DNA of 64,000 nt from contig NZ_CCYK01000007.1 of the NCBI RefSeq assembly GCF_000826105.1, positions 1,364,001 through 1,428,000 of the forward strand, in the 5' to 3' direction. A program made the position numbers and the translations under genes. Positions 42,753 through 51,802 of the stretch are shown piece by piece. The stretch is from Pseudomonas massiliensis. Its GTDB lineage: Bacteria > Pseudomonadota > Gammaproteobacteria > Pseudomonadales > Pseudomonadaceae. The notes beneath the pieces are model-generated. The model worked only from the letters and a program-made list of their open reading frames with translations. It had not been told where the DNA came from and searched no databases. The stretch's first letter is position 1; every line of letters starts with the position of its first letter.

Positions 42753-45428
42753 ATGACCCAGATTGTTGCTTCCCTGATCAGCCACTTGCAGGTGGACGGT
42801 CACCGTTATGCCTATGTCGACCTGAACAAGCTGGTGCGCTCCGAGGTACTTTCGACATTGCCCTATGCCATTCGCATCCTGCTCGAGAACGTGGCGCGCT
42901 GTTCGCCACAAGCGCTACCCTCGGTGCTGGCTCGGGCCGAAGGCCATGGGCAGGACTGCGAGGTGCCCTTCCTGCCTAACCGCCTGATGTTCCATGACAC
43001 CACCTGCCTGCCGGCCCTGGCCGACTTCGCCGCAATGCGTGACGCGGTCGCCGAGCTGGGCGGCGACCCTCAGGCCATGAACCCCATGATCCCGGCGGTG
43101 TTGACCATCGACCACTCGGTGATTGTCGAGCGGTACGCTGAATCTGGCGCGGTGGAGGGCAACCTGGATATCGATTTCCGCCGCAACGCCGAGCGCTATC
43201 GCTTCATCAAATGGGCGCAGAAGAGCCTTTCCAATTTCGGCGTGATTCCTCCGGGCACCGGGATCATCCACCAGATGAACATGGAAGCCCTGGCCCAGGT
43301 GGTATGGGAAGGGCGCACGGCGGAAGGCGAGCCGTTGCTGCATCCGGATGACATGGTAGCCACCGACAGCCACACGCCCATGATCAATGCCATCGGCGTT
43401 CTGGGCTGGGGGGTGGGCGGCCTGGAAGGGCAGGCAGCCATGGTCGGTGAGCCGGTACCGATCAGTTTTCCCCAGGTGGTGGGTATCCGTCTGACCAACG
43501 CCCTACGCCCCGGCGTCACCGCCACCGACCTGTCACTGCACGTGGCCCAGGTGCTCAGGCAGCGCCCGATGGTAGGGAAGTTCGTGGAATTCACCGGGCC
43601 GGGCCTGTCCGGCTTGAGCTGGGCCGCGCGCGGAACCGTGGCCAACATGGCGCCGGAGTATGGCGCCACCGTAGTGTTCTTTCCCTTCGATGACGAAACC
43701 CTGGCTTACCTGGAGTTGACAGGGCGGCCCCAGGCGCTGCTCGACAAGGTCAAGGCCTATATGCGTGCGCAGCCACTGTGGCGTCGGGATGACCTGCCGC
43801 AGCCACGCTTCGACGAATTGATCGAACTGGACCTGGCCAGTATCGAGCCAAGCGTGGCCGGGCCCCATCAGCCTCACCAGCGGCAGCCCCTGTCTGCCGC
43901 CGCGGCCTCCTTCAAGGAGGGCGTGCTCGGCGGTGGGCAGTTGATCGCGGGTCCTGCGCCCCGTGAGTTCTTCGAACCGGCCTTCGCCGAGCCCATCACT
44001 CACGGCGCCGTGGTGATTTCCGCCATCACCAGCTGTACCAACACGGCCAACCCGGCGCAGATGATCCAGGCCGGCTTGCTGGCCCGCAGGGCTCGTCGCC
44101 TGGGACTGACCCGCAAGCCCTGGGTGAAGACCTCCCTTTCGCCCGGTTCGCAAGTGGTTGCCGATTACCTGGGCGCCGCTGGCCTGTTGGAGGATTTTGC
44201 TGCGCTAGGGTTCGATCTGGCGGGTTTCGGCTGCATGACCTGCATCGGTAACTCCGGGCAGCTGGAACCGCGCGTGGAAGCCTTCGCCGACCAGGGCCTA
44301 AAGGGCGTGGTAGTACTCTCAGGCAATCGCAATTTCGAAGGGCGGGTCAACCCCAAGGTGCCGGCCGGCTACCTGGCCTCCCCAGCCCTGTGCGTAGCCT
44401 ATGCCATCGCAGGGCGTATCGATCTGGACCTGACCACCGAGCCACTGGGCAAGGATCCTCAAGGCAACGCCGTGTACCTGGCCGACCTGATGCCGGACGA
44501 CACCGAGGTGGCAGGCGAGCTGGCCAGGGTAGTGCGGCCAGGGTTCTTCCGGGAGCGGCTGGCCACGCTTTGGGACGGAACCCATCATTGGCAGGCGCTT
44601 TCGGCCGAAGGCAGCGTGCGCTTCCCCTGGAGCCCGGCATCCACCTACCTGCGGCGACCGCAATATCTGGTCAAGGTACCACCGGCGGCGCCCTCCACCC
44701 TGGCCATTTCGGGAGCTCGACCGCTGCTGCTCCTGGGCGACAATGTGACCACTGACCATATTTCGCCCGCTGGCGCCATTCCTGCCGAAAGCCTGGCCGG
44801 CCAGTGGCTGCTGGAACGGGGCGAAGATCCGCGAGACCTGAACCAGTACTCGACTCGGCGCAGCAACCATGAGGTGATGCTGCGTGGCGCGTTCACCAAC
44901 CGCTCGGTGAAGAACCTGCTGTTGGGCGATGCCCAGCCGGGCCAGGGCGCCTGGGCCTGGAATGCCGATCACAGCCAGTGCCTGCCATTGTTCGAGGCCG
45001 CGCGAAGCCATGCCCAGGCGGGCACGCCCATGGTGGTGTTCGCCGGGATCAACTACGGTGCCGGCTCCAGCCGGGATTGGGCGGCCAAGGCCCAGGCGCT
45101 GCTTGGCGTCAAGGCTGTTGTGGCCCGGAGCATCGAGCGCATCCATCGTAGCAACCTGATCGGCATGGGGGTGTTCCCTTTGCTGTTTCCGGCGGGTGCC
45201 AGCGCCGAGGACCTCCAGCTCACCGGGCAGGAGCAGCTGGACTTCATCGGACTGGACGAGCTCACTGTAGGTCTGAACCAGGTAGGGCTGAGAGTGCGCC
45301 GGCACGCTGGGCGATACAGTGAACATGCGCTGCAGCTGCCTATCGACTCGCAGCAGGAACTTCATTACCTGCGCCACGGGGGCGTACTGCCCTATGTGGT
45401 GCGCAAGGTGGTAGCGCTTACTGCGTGA
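42753..45428 (+). CDS. acnA: Aconitate hydratase, AcnA type
   Basis: 891 residues, full length. The three cluster cysteines are Cys428 (AITSCTNTANP), Cys494 and Cys497 (FGCMTCIGNSG). Other landmarks are IDHSVIVE, MVATDSHTPMINAIGVLGWGVGG, PGSQVVADYL, LLLGDNVTTDHISPAG and GAGSSRDWAAKA. It interconverts citrate and isocitrate in the cytoplasm, and the same fold can act on related tricarboxylates. A LysR gene precedes it and a lactonase-like gene follows after 46 bases. Because a housekeeping aconitase would not need such neighbours, this may be a second, dedicated copy. Confidence 0.94.
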   Translation: MTQIVASLISHLQVDGHRYAYVDLNKLVRSEVLSTLPYAIRILLENVARCSPQALPSVLARAEGHGQDCEVPFLPNRLMFHDTTCLPALADFAAMRDAVAELGGDPQAMNPMIPAVLTIDHSVIVERYAESGAVEGNLDIDFRRNAERYRFIKWAQKSLSNFGVIPPGTGIIHQMNMEALAQVVWEGRTAEGEPLLHPDDMVATDSHTPMINAIGVLGWGVGGLEGQAAMVGEPVPISFPQVVGIRLTNALRPGVTATDLSLHVAQVLRQRPMVGKFVEFTGPGLSGLSWAARGTVANMAPEYGATVVFFPFDDETLAYLELTGRPQALLDKVKAYMRAQPLWRRDDLPQPRFDELIELDLASIEPSVAGPHQPHQRQPLSAAAASFKEGVLGGGQLIAGPAPREFFEPAFAEPITHGAVVISAITSCTNTANPAQMIQAGLLARRARRLGLTRKPWVKTSLSPGSQVVADYLGAAGLLEDFAALGFDLAGFGCMTCIGNSGQLEPRVEAFADQGLKGVVVLSGNRNFEGRVNPKVPAGYLASPALCVAYAIAGRIDLDLTTEPLGKDPQGNAVYLADLMPDDTEVAGELARVVRPGFFRERLATLWDGTHHWQALSAEGSVRFPWSPASTYLRRPQYLVKVPPAAPSTLAISGARPLLLLGDNVTTDHISPAGAIPAESLAGQWLLERGEDPRDLNQYSTRRSNHEVMLRGAFTNRSVKNLLLGDAQPGQGAWAWNADHSQCLPLFEAARSHAQAGTPMVVFAGINYGAGSSRDWAAKAQALLGVKAVVARSIERIHRSNLIGMGVFPLLFPAGASAEDLQLTGQEQLDFIGLDELTVGLNQVGLRVRRHAGRYSEHALQLPIDSQQELHYLRHGGVLPYVVRKVVALTA

Positions 45429-45474
45429 GCGGCCGGCACTACAGGCTTCCTCCATTCCCTCACGAGAGTTTTCC

Positions 45475-46527
45475 ATGTACGCCTATGTCGGTTCACGCAC
45501 CACCCGCGAACGCAACGCCCGTGGCGACGGCATCACCGTTTTTCACGTGGATCAGGAGCAGGGCACACTGGACCTGATCCAGCTGGTCGACGGTCTGGTG
45601 AATCCCTCGTTTCTGGCTCTCAACCGTGCCGGTACGCGGCTGTACACGGTGCACGGTGACCAGAGCGAGGTCAGTGCCTTCACGGTGGCGCCTGGCAGCG
45701 GCCGCCTCAGCCTGCTCAACCGGCAGAGCTGCCACGGTAAGAACCCTGTGCATCTGGCACTGGACCCCAGCGAGCGCTATCTGCTGGTCTCCAACCACAT
45801 CAGCGGTACCCTCGCAGTGCTGGCGCTGGCCGAGGACGGTCGCCTGGGTGAGCTGGTCCAGCTGGTAGCCCTGGAAGGCCCTGTCGGGCCGCACCGGGTG
45901 GAGCAGCGGTTCGCCAAGCCTCATTTCAACCCGTTCGACCCATCGGGCCGCTTCGTCCTGGTGCCGGACAAGGGCCTTGACCGCATTTTCAGCTTCCGCT
46001 TCGACGGCGGCCGGTTGTCCCCAGCCGAGGTGCCCTTCACCCTCAGCCGGGAAGGCGCCGGGCCTCGGCATATCGCAATGCACCCCGAGGTCGGGTTTGC
46101 CTATGCGATCAACGAGCTCGACTCGACCCTCACCGCTTATCGCTTCGATCCGCGCAATGGCTCGCTTGAGCCACTGCAGGTGCTGCCGTCGTTACCTGAT
46201 ACCTACACGGGTAACAGCCGCGCCGCCGAAGTTGAAGTCTCTCCCTGCGGTCGCTTTCTGTATGCCTCCAACCGGGGCGACGATAGCCTGGCGGTCTTTG
46301 CCATCGCCCCGGCCAGCGGACGTCTGAGCCCATGCCAGTTCATGTCCAGCGGTGGCAGGACACCGCGTTTTTTCACCCTGACCCCTAACGGCCGCTTCCT
46401 CTTCGCCCTCAACGAGGACAGCGACACCCTGGTGGCCTTTGCGGTAAACCCCGATACCGGAGCACTGAGCGCCACCGGCTTCCGGCAGGCCGTGGGCAGC
46501 CCGGTGTGCATGGTGTTTTCCAGGTAA
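45475..46527 (+). CDS. Lactonase family beta-propeller protein (YbhE/muconate-cyclase type)
   Basis: 350 residues with seven-bladed propeller repeats: MYAYVGSRTTRE, LNRAGTRLYTVHGDQ, HLALDPSERYLLVSNH, VSPCGRFLYASNRGDDSLAVF and LTPNGRFLFALNEDSDTL. This family includes 6-phosphogluconolactonase YbhE and fungal carboxy-cis,cis-muconate cyclase. Start ATG follows GAGAG. It is probably co-transcribed with acnA. A combined role on a cyclised tricarboxylate is possible but not shown. Confidence 0.88.
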   Translation: MYAYVGSRTTRERNARGDGITVFHVDQEQGTLDLIQLVDGLVNPSFLALNRAGTRLYTVHGDQSEVSAFTVAPGSGRLSLLNRQSCHGKNPVHLALDPSERYLLVSNHISGTLAVLALAEDGRLGELVQLVALEGPVGPHRVEQRFAKPHFNPFDPSGRFVLVPDKGLDRIFSFRFDGGRLSPAEVPFTLSREGAGPRHIAMHPEVGFAYAINELDSTLTAYRFDPRNGSLEPLQVLPSLPDTYTGNSRAAEVEVSPCGRFLYASNRGDDSLAVFAIAPASGRLSPCQFMSSGGRTPRFFTLTPNGRFLFALNEDSDTLVAFAVNPDTGALSATGFRQAVGSPVCMVFSR

Positions 46528-46627
46528 GTCAGCTATGACAAGAATGGGCATTTGGACATGAGCGCTGAATGTCATCCAAACGCCAGCAGGCTGCTGCACA
46601 GCGCCTCGATCAACCCTGGAGATTCTC

Positions 46628-47353
46628 ATGCTCGACCGTTCTACCACTGTATTGGACCAGTTGGCCCCAGCTGGCGTGCTGACCGCGGCCATCAACTACG
46701 GCAATCCTGTGCTGGCCCAGCGTGGCCCGGATGGCCGGCCAGCCGGTGTTTCCGTGGACCTGGCCACTGCCCTGGCCGGGGAACTGGATGTGAGCTTGAA
46801 CCTGGTTACCTTCGATGCCGCCGGCAAAGTGTTCGCGGCCCTGGAGCAGCGAACGTGGAACCTGGCGTTTCTGGCCATTGAGCCGGTGCGCGAGGCCCAG
46901 ATCAGCTTCAGCGAACCTTACGTGGTCATCGAGGGTACCTACCTGGTGCGGCAGGAGGCGCCCTTCCAGCGCGTCGCTGATCTGGATCAGCCGGGGGTAC
47001 GTATCGCCGTGGGGGAAGGGGCCGCCTACGACCTGTTCCTCAGCCGCAGCTTGCAGCAGGCGGGGCTGGAGCGCGCCGATACCTCCGCAGCTGCCGTGGA
47101 CCTTTTCCTGGAGCGAGCCCTGGATGCCGCCGCCGGCGTCCGCCAGCCTCTGGCCGAGGTCGCCGCTGCCCAGTCCGGCCTGCGGGTGCTGCAGGACAGT
47201 TTCACCAGTATCCGTCAGGCCATGGCCGTGCCGAAGGGGCGGGACGCGGCGGCGGCCTATGTGCGCGATTTTGCCCGGCGCAAGTTGGAAGACGGTACGG
47301 TGGCCGCAGGGTTGCAGCGCAGCGGGCAGGACCCTCGCTGTGCGCGGGCCTAG
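46628..47353 (+). CDS. Solute-binding-protein family 3-like protein without signal peptide
   Basis: 241 residues, start preceded by GGAG. The fold signature of polar-amino-acid binding proteins is seen: GVLTAAINYGNPVLAQ, GPDGRPAGVSVDLATALA, ALEQRTWNLAFLAIEPVR and ISFSEPYVVIEGTYLV. There is no hydrophobic leader; the first 15 residues are polar, and no permease or ATPase gene is near. It may act in the cytoplasm, like related cyclohexadienyl-dehydratase-type enzymes, or as a sensor. It overlaps the convergent GMC gene by four bases. Confidence 0.8.
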   Translation: MLDRSTTVLDQLAPAGVLTAAINYGNPVLAQRGPDGRPAGVSVDLATALAGELDVSLNLVTFDAAGKVFAALEQRTWNLAFLAIEPVREAQISFSEPYVVIEGTYLVRQEAPFQRVADLDQPGVRIAVGEGAAYDLFLSRSLQQAGLERADTSAAAVDLFLERALDAAAGVRQPLAEVAAAQSGLRVLQDSFTSIRQAMAVPKGRDAAAAYVRDFARRKLEDGTVAAGLQRSGQDPRCARA

Positions 47354-48936
47354 CCGGCCTGCAGGATCATGGCCGCAGCCTTCTCGCCGATCATGATGCA
47401 GGGCGCGTTGGTATTGCCGCTGACCAGGGACGGCATGATGGAGGCGTCCGCCACGCGCAGGCCTTCAAGGCCATGGACTTTCAAGTCGGGGCCGACCACG
47501 CTCAGCGGGTCCTGGCCCATCTTGCACGTGCCTACCGGGTGGAACACAGTGGCGGCATGCTCCCGGATATAACTGAGCAATTGCTGATCGGTTCGAACCC
47601 GCTCGCCGGGGAGCATTTCCTTGCCCCGGATGCCATCGAACAGCGGCTCGGCCAAGACCTTGCGTGCCAGTTTCAAACCTTCCACCAGCACCTGGGCGTC
47701 CTCAGGATGGGCCAGGAAGTTGAAATCGATGGCCAGGTCCCCGTCGTTCCGCAGGCGCAGCTCGCCAATGCTCTTGGGCCTTAATACACAGGTGTGCACG
47801 GCGTAACCATGGCCCCATTCGAACAGTCGGCCACGATGGCTGCGGTAGCCGGGAACGAAGTGGAACTGGATGTCGGGTATGTCTTCGGCCAGCGGGGTAC
47901 GGGCGAAGCCGCCGGCCTCCACATAGTTTGTGGTCAGCCAGCCCTTTCGCGAGCGCAGGTAGCGCCAGGGCGCGCTGAGGATGCTCGGTAGCGCGCCCAA
48001 GGAAAAACCCAGGGTCAGCGGGCTTCTGGAGCGAACCGTGACCAGGCCGTCCAGGTGATCCTGGAGGTTCTTGCCGACGCCGGGCAGGTGGTGACGCGTC
48101 GTCACACCCGCGGCCCTGAGTTCTTCTTCAGGACCAATGCCCGAGGCCAGCAGCAAGTGGGGGCTGCCCAGGGCGCCCGCGCTGAGAATGACCTCCCGCG
48201 CCACGCCGAGGGTTTGCGCCTGGCCGTCGCATAACAGGTTCACCCCCGTGACCCGCCGGCCCTCCAGCGCAAGCGACAGCACCCTGCAATCCGTAAGCAC
48301 CGTCAGGTTCGGCCGAGACAATATGGGCTGCACGAAGGCCCGGAAGCTGGACAGGCGCTTGCCGTCCTTCTGCGTGAGGTGATAAAGGCCGCACCCTTCG
48401 AGGGTGGCCCCATTGAAGTCGTCATTGCGCCGGATACCGACTTGTTCGGCTGCCTTCACGAACAGCCGGGACACCGGGTTCGGGTCTTTGGGGGCATCGA
48501 CGCACAGCTCGCCCTGGGTGCCATGATGCTCCGGGCTCTGCCCCAGCAGATTGCACTCGGAGCGCTTGAAGTAGGGCAGTACGCTGTTCCAGTCCCAGCC
48601 AGGACAGCCTGCGGCGGCCCAGCGGTCATAGTCACTGGCATGGCCGCGGATGTAGATCATGCTGTTCATGGAACTGGACCCGCCGAGCATCTTACCCCGG
48701 GGCGTGTGCAGGCTCCGCCCGTTCAGGCCTTTCTGGGGCGCGGAAAAGAAATTCCAGCTATAGGTTTTGCTCTTGTAGAGCGTGATGGTGCCGGCCGGCG
48801 TCTGAATGCGCGGGTTGTTGTCGTGGCTGCCCGCTTCGATCAGGCATACGCGGGTGCCGGGGTCAGCGCTCAGGCGGTTGGCCAGCACGCAGCCGGCCGA
48901 GCCCGCGCCCACGATGATGTAGTCGAATGTGTCCAT
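47350..48936 (-). CDS. GMC-family FAD-dependent alcohol dehydrogenase
   Basis: 528 residues. The N-terminus has the FAD-binding motif DYIIVGAGSAGCVLANRLS, followed by GMC signature 1 (GKMLGGSSSMNSMIYIRG) and signature 2 (GALGSPHLLLASGIGP). The active-site histidine is in VFHPVGTCKMG and the ending is NTNAPCIMIGEKAA. These match choline-dehydrogenase/AlkJ-type enzymes that oxidise primary alcohols. The aldehyde dehydrogenase 67 bases upstream on the same strand would take the product onward. Confidence 0.92.
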   Translation of the reverse strand: MDTFDYIIVGAGSAGCVLANRLSADPGTRVCLIEAGSHDNNPRIQTPAGTITLYKSKTYSWNFFSAPQKGLNGRSLHTPRGKMLGGSSSMNSMIYIRGHASDYDRWAAAGCPGWDWNSVLPYFKRSECNLLGQSPEHHGTQGELCVDAPKDPNPVSRLFVKAAEQVGIRRNDDFNGATLEGCGLYHLTQKDGKRLSSFRAFVQPILSRPNLTVLTDCRVLSLALEGRRVTGVNLLCDGQAQTLGVAREVILSAGALGSPHLLLASGIGPEEELRAAGVTTRHHLPGVGKNLQDHLDGLVTVRSRSPLTLGFSLGALPSILSAPWRYLRSRKGWLTTNYVEAGGFARTPLAEDIPDIQFHFVPGYRSHRGRLFEWGHGYAVHTCVLRPKSIGELRLRNDGDLAIDFNFLAHPEDAQVLVEGLKLARKVLAEPLFDGIRGKEMLPGERVRTDQQLLSYIREHAATVFHPVGTCKMGQDPLSVVGPDLKVHGLEGLRVADASIMPSLVSGNTNAPCIMIGEKAAAMILQAG

Positions 48937-49003
48937 TCGGCGCTCCTGCTGGATGATCGGTGCCGGCCGCTCATGGCCGGCAGGGCCAGGGGATAACCCG
49001 GGG

Positions 49004-50497
49004 TCAGCCTTGGCGGAACTGGAACCAGGTGGTCTTGAGCTGGGTGTATTTGTCGAATGAATGCAGGGACAGGTCGCGGCCGAAGCCCGACTGCCTGCCG
49101 CCGCCGAAGGGCACGGTCACATCCAGGGCATCCACGGTGTTCACCGACACCGTGCCGGCATTCAGGCGCCGAGCCACGCGGTGAGCGCGATTGAGGTCGT
49201 CACTCCACACCGAGGCGGCCAACCCGTAGATATGGTCATTGGCCAGGGCCACAGCTTCGTCCTCATGGTCAAAGGCGGTCACTGCCAGCACTGGGCCGAA
49301 CACCTCCTCCTGGGCCAATGCCTGCCGCGGACTGACATCGGTGAAGATGGTGGGCTGGATGAAGTTGTTCGAGCCATTGATCGTCAGCTGCTCCCCGCCG
49401 ATGACCAGCCGCGCCGAGCTGGCCTTGGCTCCGGCGATGTAGCCGAGGATGCGTTCGGTCTGCCGGGCGTTGACGATCGCGCCCATCGGGCTGGCCGGGT
49501 CAAGCGGGTCGCCGGGCTGCCACTGCCGTGTCTTGTCGACCAGGCGCGCGACGAACTCATCATGGATCTCGCGTTGCACCAGCAAACGCGAATTGGCTGA
49601 GCATACCTGGCCCTGGTTGAAGAAGATGCCAAAGGCGGCTTTTTCAGCGGCGTGGTCCAGATCCTGGCAGTCGGCGAAGACCAGATTAGGGCTTTTGCCA
49701 CCGCATTCGAGCCACACCTGCTTCAGGTTGGACTGGGCCGCGTACTGCATGAACAGCTTGCCCACGGCGGTGGACCCGGTGAAGGCCAGGGCGTCTATGT
49801 CCGGGTGCATCCCCAGGGCACGGCCGGCCTGCTCTCCCAAGCCGGTCAGTACATTGAGAACGCCTTCCGGCAAGCCGGCCTCCAGGACAAGCTGGGCAAG
49901 GCGCAGGGCAGAGAAAGGCGACTGCTCCGCCGGCTTGAGCACTACGCTGTTGCCCGCGGCCAGGGCCGGAGCCAGTTTCCAGGCGGCCATGTCCAGCGGA
50001 AAGTTCCAGGGCACCACTGCGGCGATCACACCCAGTGGTACTCGGGTAATAGTGGCCAGGGCCGTGCGGGCGGTGGGCGCCACCTGATCGTAAAGCTTGT
50101 CCAAGGCTTCGCCGTACCAGGCGAAGACACCGGCCGCGCCGGGCACGTCAAGGTTGTAGGCATCCATGACCGGCTTGCCCATGCTCATGGCGTCGAGCAG
50201 GGCCAGTTCTTCGCGGTGCGCCATCAGCAGGTCCGCCAGACGGAGAAGTACGGCTTTGCGCTCGCGAGGCGGCCTGTTCGCCCAGGTTCCTTGTTCGAAG
50301 GTACGCCGCGCCAGCCTGACAGCTTCGTCTGCTTCGGCTGTACCGCAGGCGGCCACGCGCGCCAGCAGGCGATCAGTGGCGGGATCGATCACATCGAAGG
50401 TTTGGCCATCGGCAGCAGTTCGAGCACGTCCGCCAATCAGGGCAGTATCGATAAAGGCCTGGTTCTTGGCCAGGCGTTGCCAGTCTGCGTGCTTCAT
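49004..50497 (-). CDS. Aldehyde dehydrogenase, KauB/PuuC-like
   Basis: 497 residues from the ATG at 50497; a GTG at 50506 is possible but too close to its AGAGG site. Catalytic residues are in place: Asn in VPWNFPLDMAAWKL, Glu264 in VWLECGGKSPN and Cys299 in FNQGQVCSANS. The pattern matches the gamma-glutamyl-gamma-aminobutyraldehyde/omega-aminoaldehyde group, broad in substrate. It is the first gene of a two-gene unit with the GMC oxidoreductase and divergent from a LysR gene, so the pair probably turns an alcohol into an acid under LysR control. Confidence 0.9.
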   Translation of the reverse strand: MKHADWQRLAKNQAFIDTALIGGRARTAADGQTFDVIDPATDRLLARVAACGTAEADEAVRLARRTFEQGTWANRPPRERKAVLLRLADLLMAHREELALLDAMSMGKPVMDAYNLDVPGAAGVFAWYGEALDKLYDQVAPTARTALATITRVPLGVIAAVVPWNFPLDMAAWKLAPALAAGNSVVLKPAEQSPFSALRLAQLVLEAGLPEGVLNVLTGLGEQAGRALGMHPDIDALAFTGSTAVGKLFMQYAAQSNLKQVWLECGGKSPNLVFADCQDLDHAAEKAAFGIFFNQGQVCSANSRLLVQREIHDEFVARLVDKTRQWQPGDPLDPASPMGAIVNARQTERILGYIAGAKASSARLVIGGEQLTINGSNNFIQPTIFTDVSPRQALAQEEVFGPVLAVTAFDHEDEAVALANDHIYGLAASVWSDDLNRAHRVARRLNAGTVSVNTVDALDVTVPFGGGRQSGFGRDLSLHSFDKYTQLKTTWFQFRQG

Positions 50498-50735
50498 CAG
50501 GCTCACTATCCTCTCGAGTCATTGGATCGCCAGCGAATATTGGCGCAACGGGGGAGCCGGATAAAATATTAAAAATATATTGAAGAACAATAAAAATGCT
50601 CTTCAGTACGCACTTTCCGGGGGCGCCTGCACTATAAAAGACCCTGGATGCGCGCAAGCCAATTTAAATCTTTAACGCGGCCGCGGGCGCGCCTAGAATC
50701 GCTATACGTTTTCGTTGGCCTGTCTGGGAGTTGAA

Positions 50736-51674
50736 ATGGCGGCCTATAATCTTCGCCAGCTCAAGTATTTTATCGCCACCGTAGAATGCGGCAGTGTGGC
50801 GGAAGCCTCGCGCAAGCTCTATATCGCGCAGCCTTCGGTCTCTACCGCCATCAAGCAACTTGAAGAAAGTTTCGGTGTGCAATTGTTCATTCGTCACCAT
50901 GCCCAGGGCATGTCACTGACGCCAAGCGGCTCCCGTTTCTATCGCAAGGCATTGGAGCTGTTGCGAGTCGCCCATGAATTCGAGCAGAACGCGCTGGCCG
51001 ACAACGATCTGGTAGCAGGGCAGATCGACATTGGTTGCTTCGAAACCGTGGCGCCCCTTTACCTGCCCAGGCTGATCGCCGGCTTCCGTGATCGTTGGCC
51101 GGGGGTCGAAATTCGCATTCGGGACGGTGAGCAACAGGAACTTGTGCAGGCCCTCACCGCCGGCAGCATCGACCTGGCCATTCTCTATGAGCACGAGCTG
51201 GACGCTACCATCGAAACCGTTTCGTTGATGCCACCACAGCAGCCCCATGCGCTGCTTCCGGAAGGGCACCGCTTCGCCCAGCAGGCCAAGGTATCGCTCA
51301 GTGATCTTGTGCTGGAGCCGATGATCCTCCTTGACGTACTTCCCAGTCGCCACTACTTCGTCAGCATCTTCCAGGAGCAGGGGCTCACGCCCCACATTCT
51401 GTTCAGTTCACCCTCCATCGAAATGGTCAGAGGCATGGTGGCCCAAGGGTTCGGTTTCTCTATCCTGGTGACCAAGCCTTTCTCGGAGTTCGCCTACGAT
51501 GGCAAGCGGGTAGTGTGCGTGCCCTTGGCGGAAACCGTCACCGGCTCCGGCCTGTCCGCCGCCTGGCTGCGTCGTAGCCCGCTGACCAAGCCGGCGCAGC
51601 TGTTCGTGGACCATTGTCAGAGGGAACTGGCAGTGGGGCGGGGCCATGTGCAAGAGACAGTGCAGATACCATAG
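50736..51674 (+). CDS. LysR-family transcriptional regulator
   Basis: 312 residues from the ATG at 50736, with GGGAG six bases upstream. The N-terminus NLRQLKYFIATVECGSVAEASRKLYIAQPSVSTAIKQLE is a classical LysR helix-turn-helix. The effector domain resembles the OxyR/CynR group (GQIDIGCFETVAPLYLP). It is divergent from the aldehyde dehydrogenase unit across 238 AT-rich bases; within them the dyad TGAAGA-N13-TCTTCA (50581-50605) is a possible binding site. Confidence 0.88.
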   Translation: MAAYNLRQLKYFIATVECGSVAEASRKLYIAQPSVSTAIKQLEESFGVQLFIRHHAQGMSLTPSGSRFYRKALELLRVAHEFEQNALADNDLVAGQIDIGCFETVAPLYLPRLIAGFRDRWPGVEIRIRDGEQQELVQALTAGSIDLAILYEHELDATIETVSLMPPQQPHALLPEGHRFAQQAKVSLSDLVLEPMILLDVLPSRHYFVSIFQEQGLTPHILFSSPSIEMVRGMVAQGFGFSILVTKPFSEFAYDGKRVVCVPLAETVTGSGLSAAWLRRSPLTKPAQLFVDHCQRELAVGRGHVQETVQIP

Positions 51675-51683
51675 CCCTCGATC

Positions 51684-51706
51684 GATGCCCTTCAAGCATG
51701 GGCATC
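51684..51706. terminator. Hairpin after the LysR gene
   Basis: GATGCCC-TTCAAGCAT-GGGCATC forms a 7-bp stem nine bases past the LysR stop and between convergent genes. Loop of nine bases and no T-tract; moderate terminator candidate. Confidence 0.4.
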
Positions 51707-51802
51707 TGAAAGGCGACGTTCCTCATCTGCCGCTGACCCCAACGGCGGAATGCCTACTTCGCCGAACAACGCCCATGGCGAAAAAGACGAGTCAAGTCGC
51801 GC

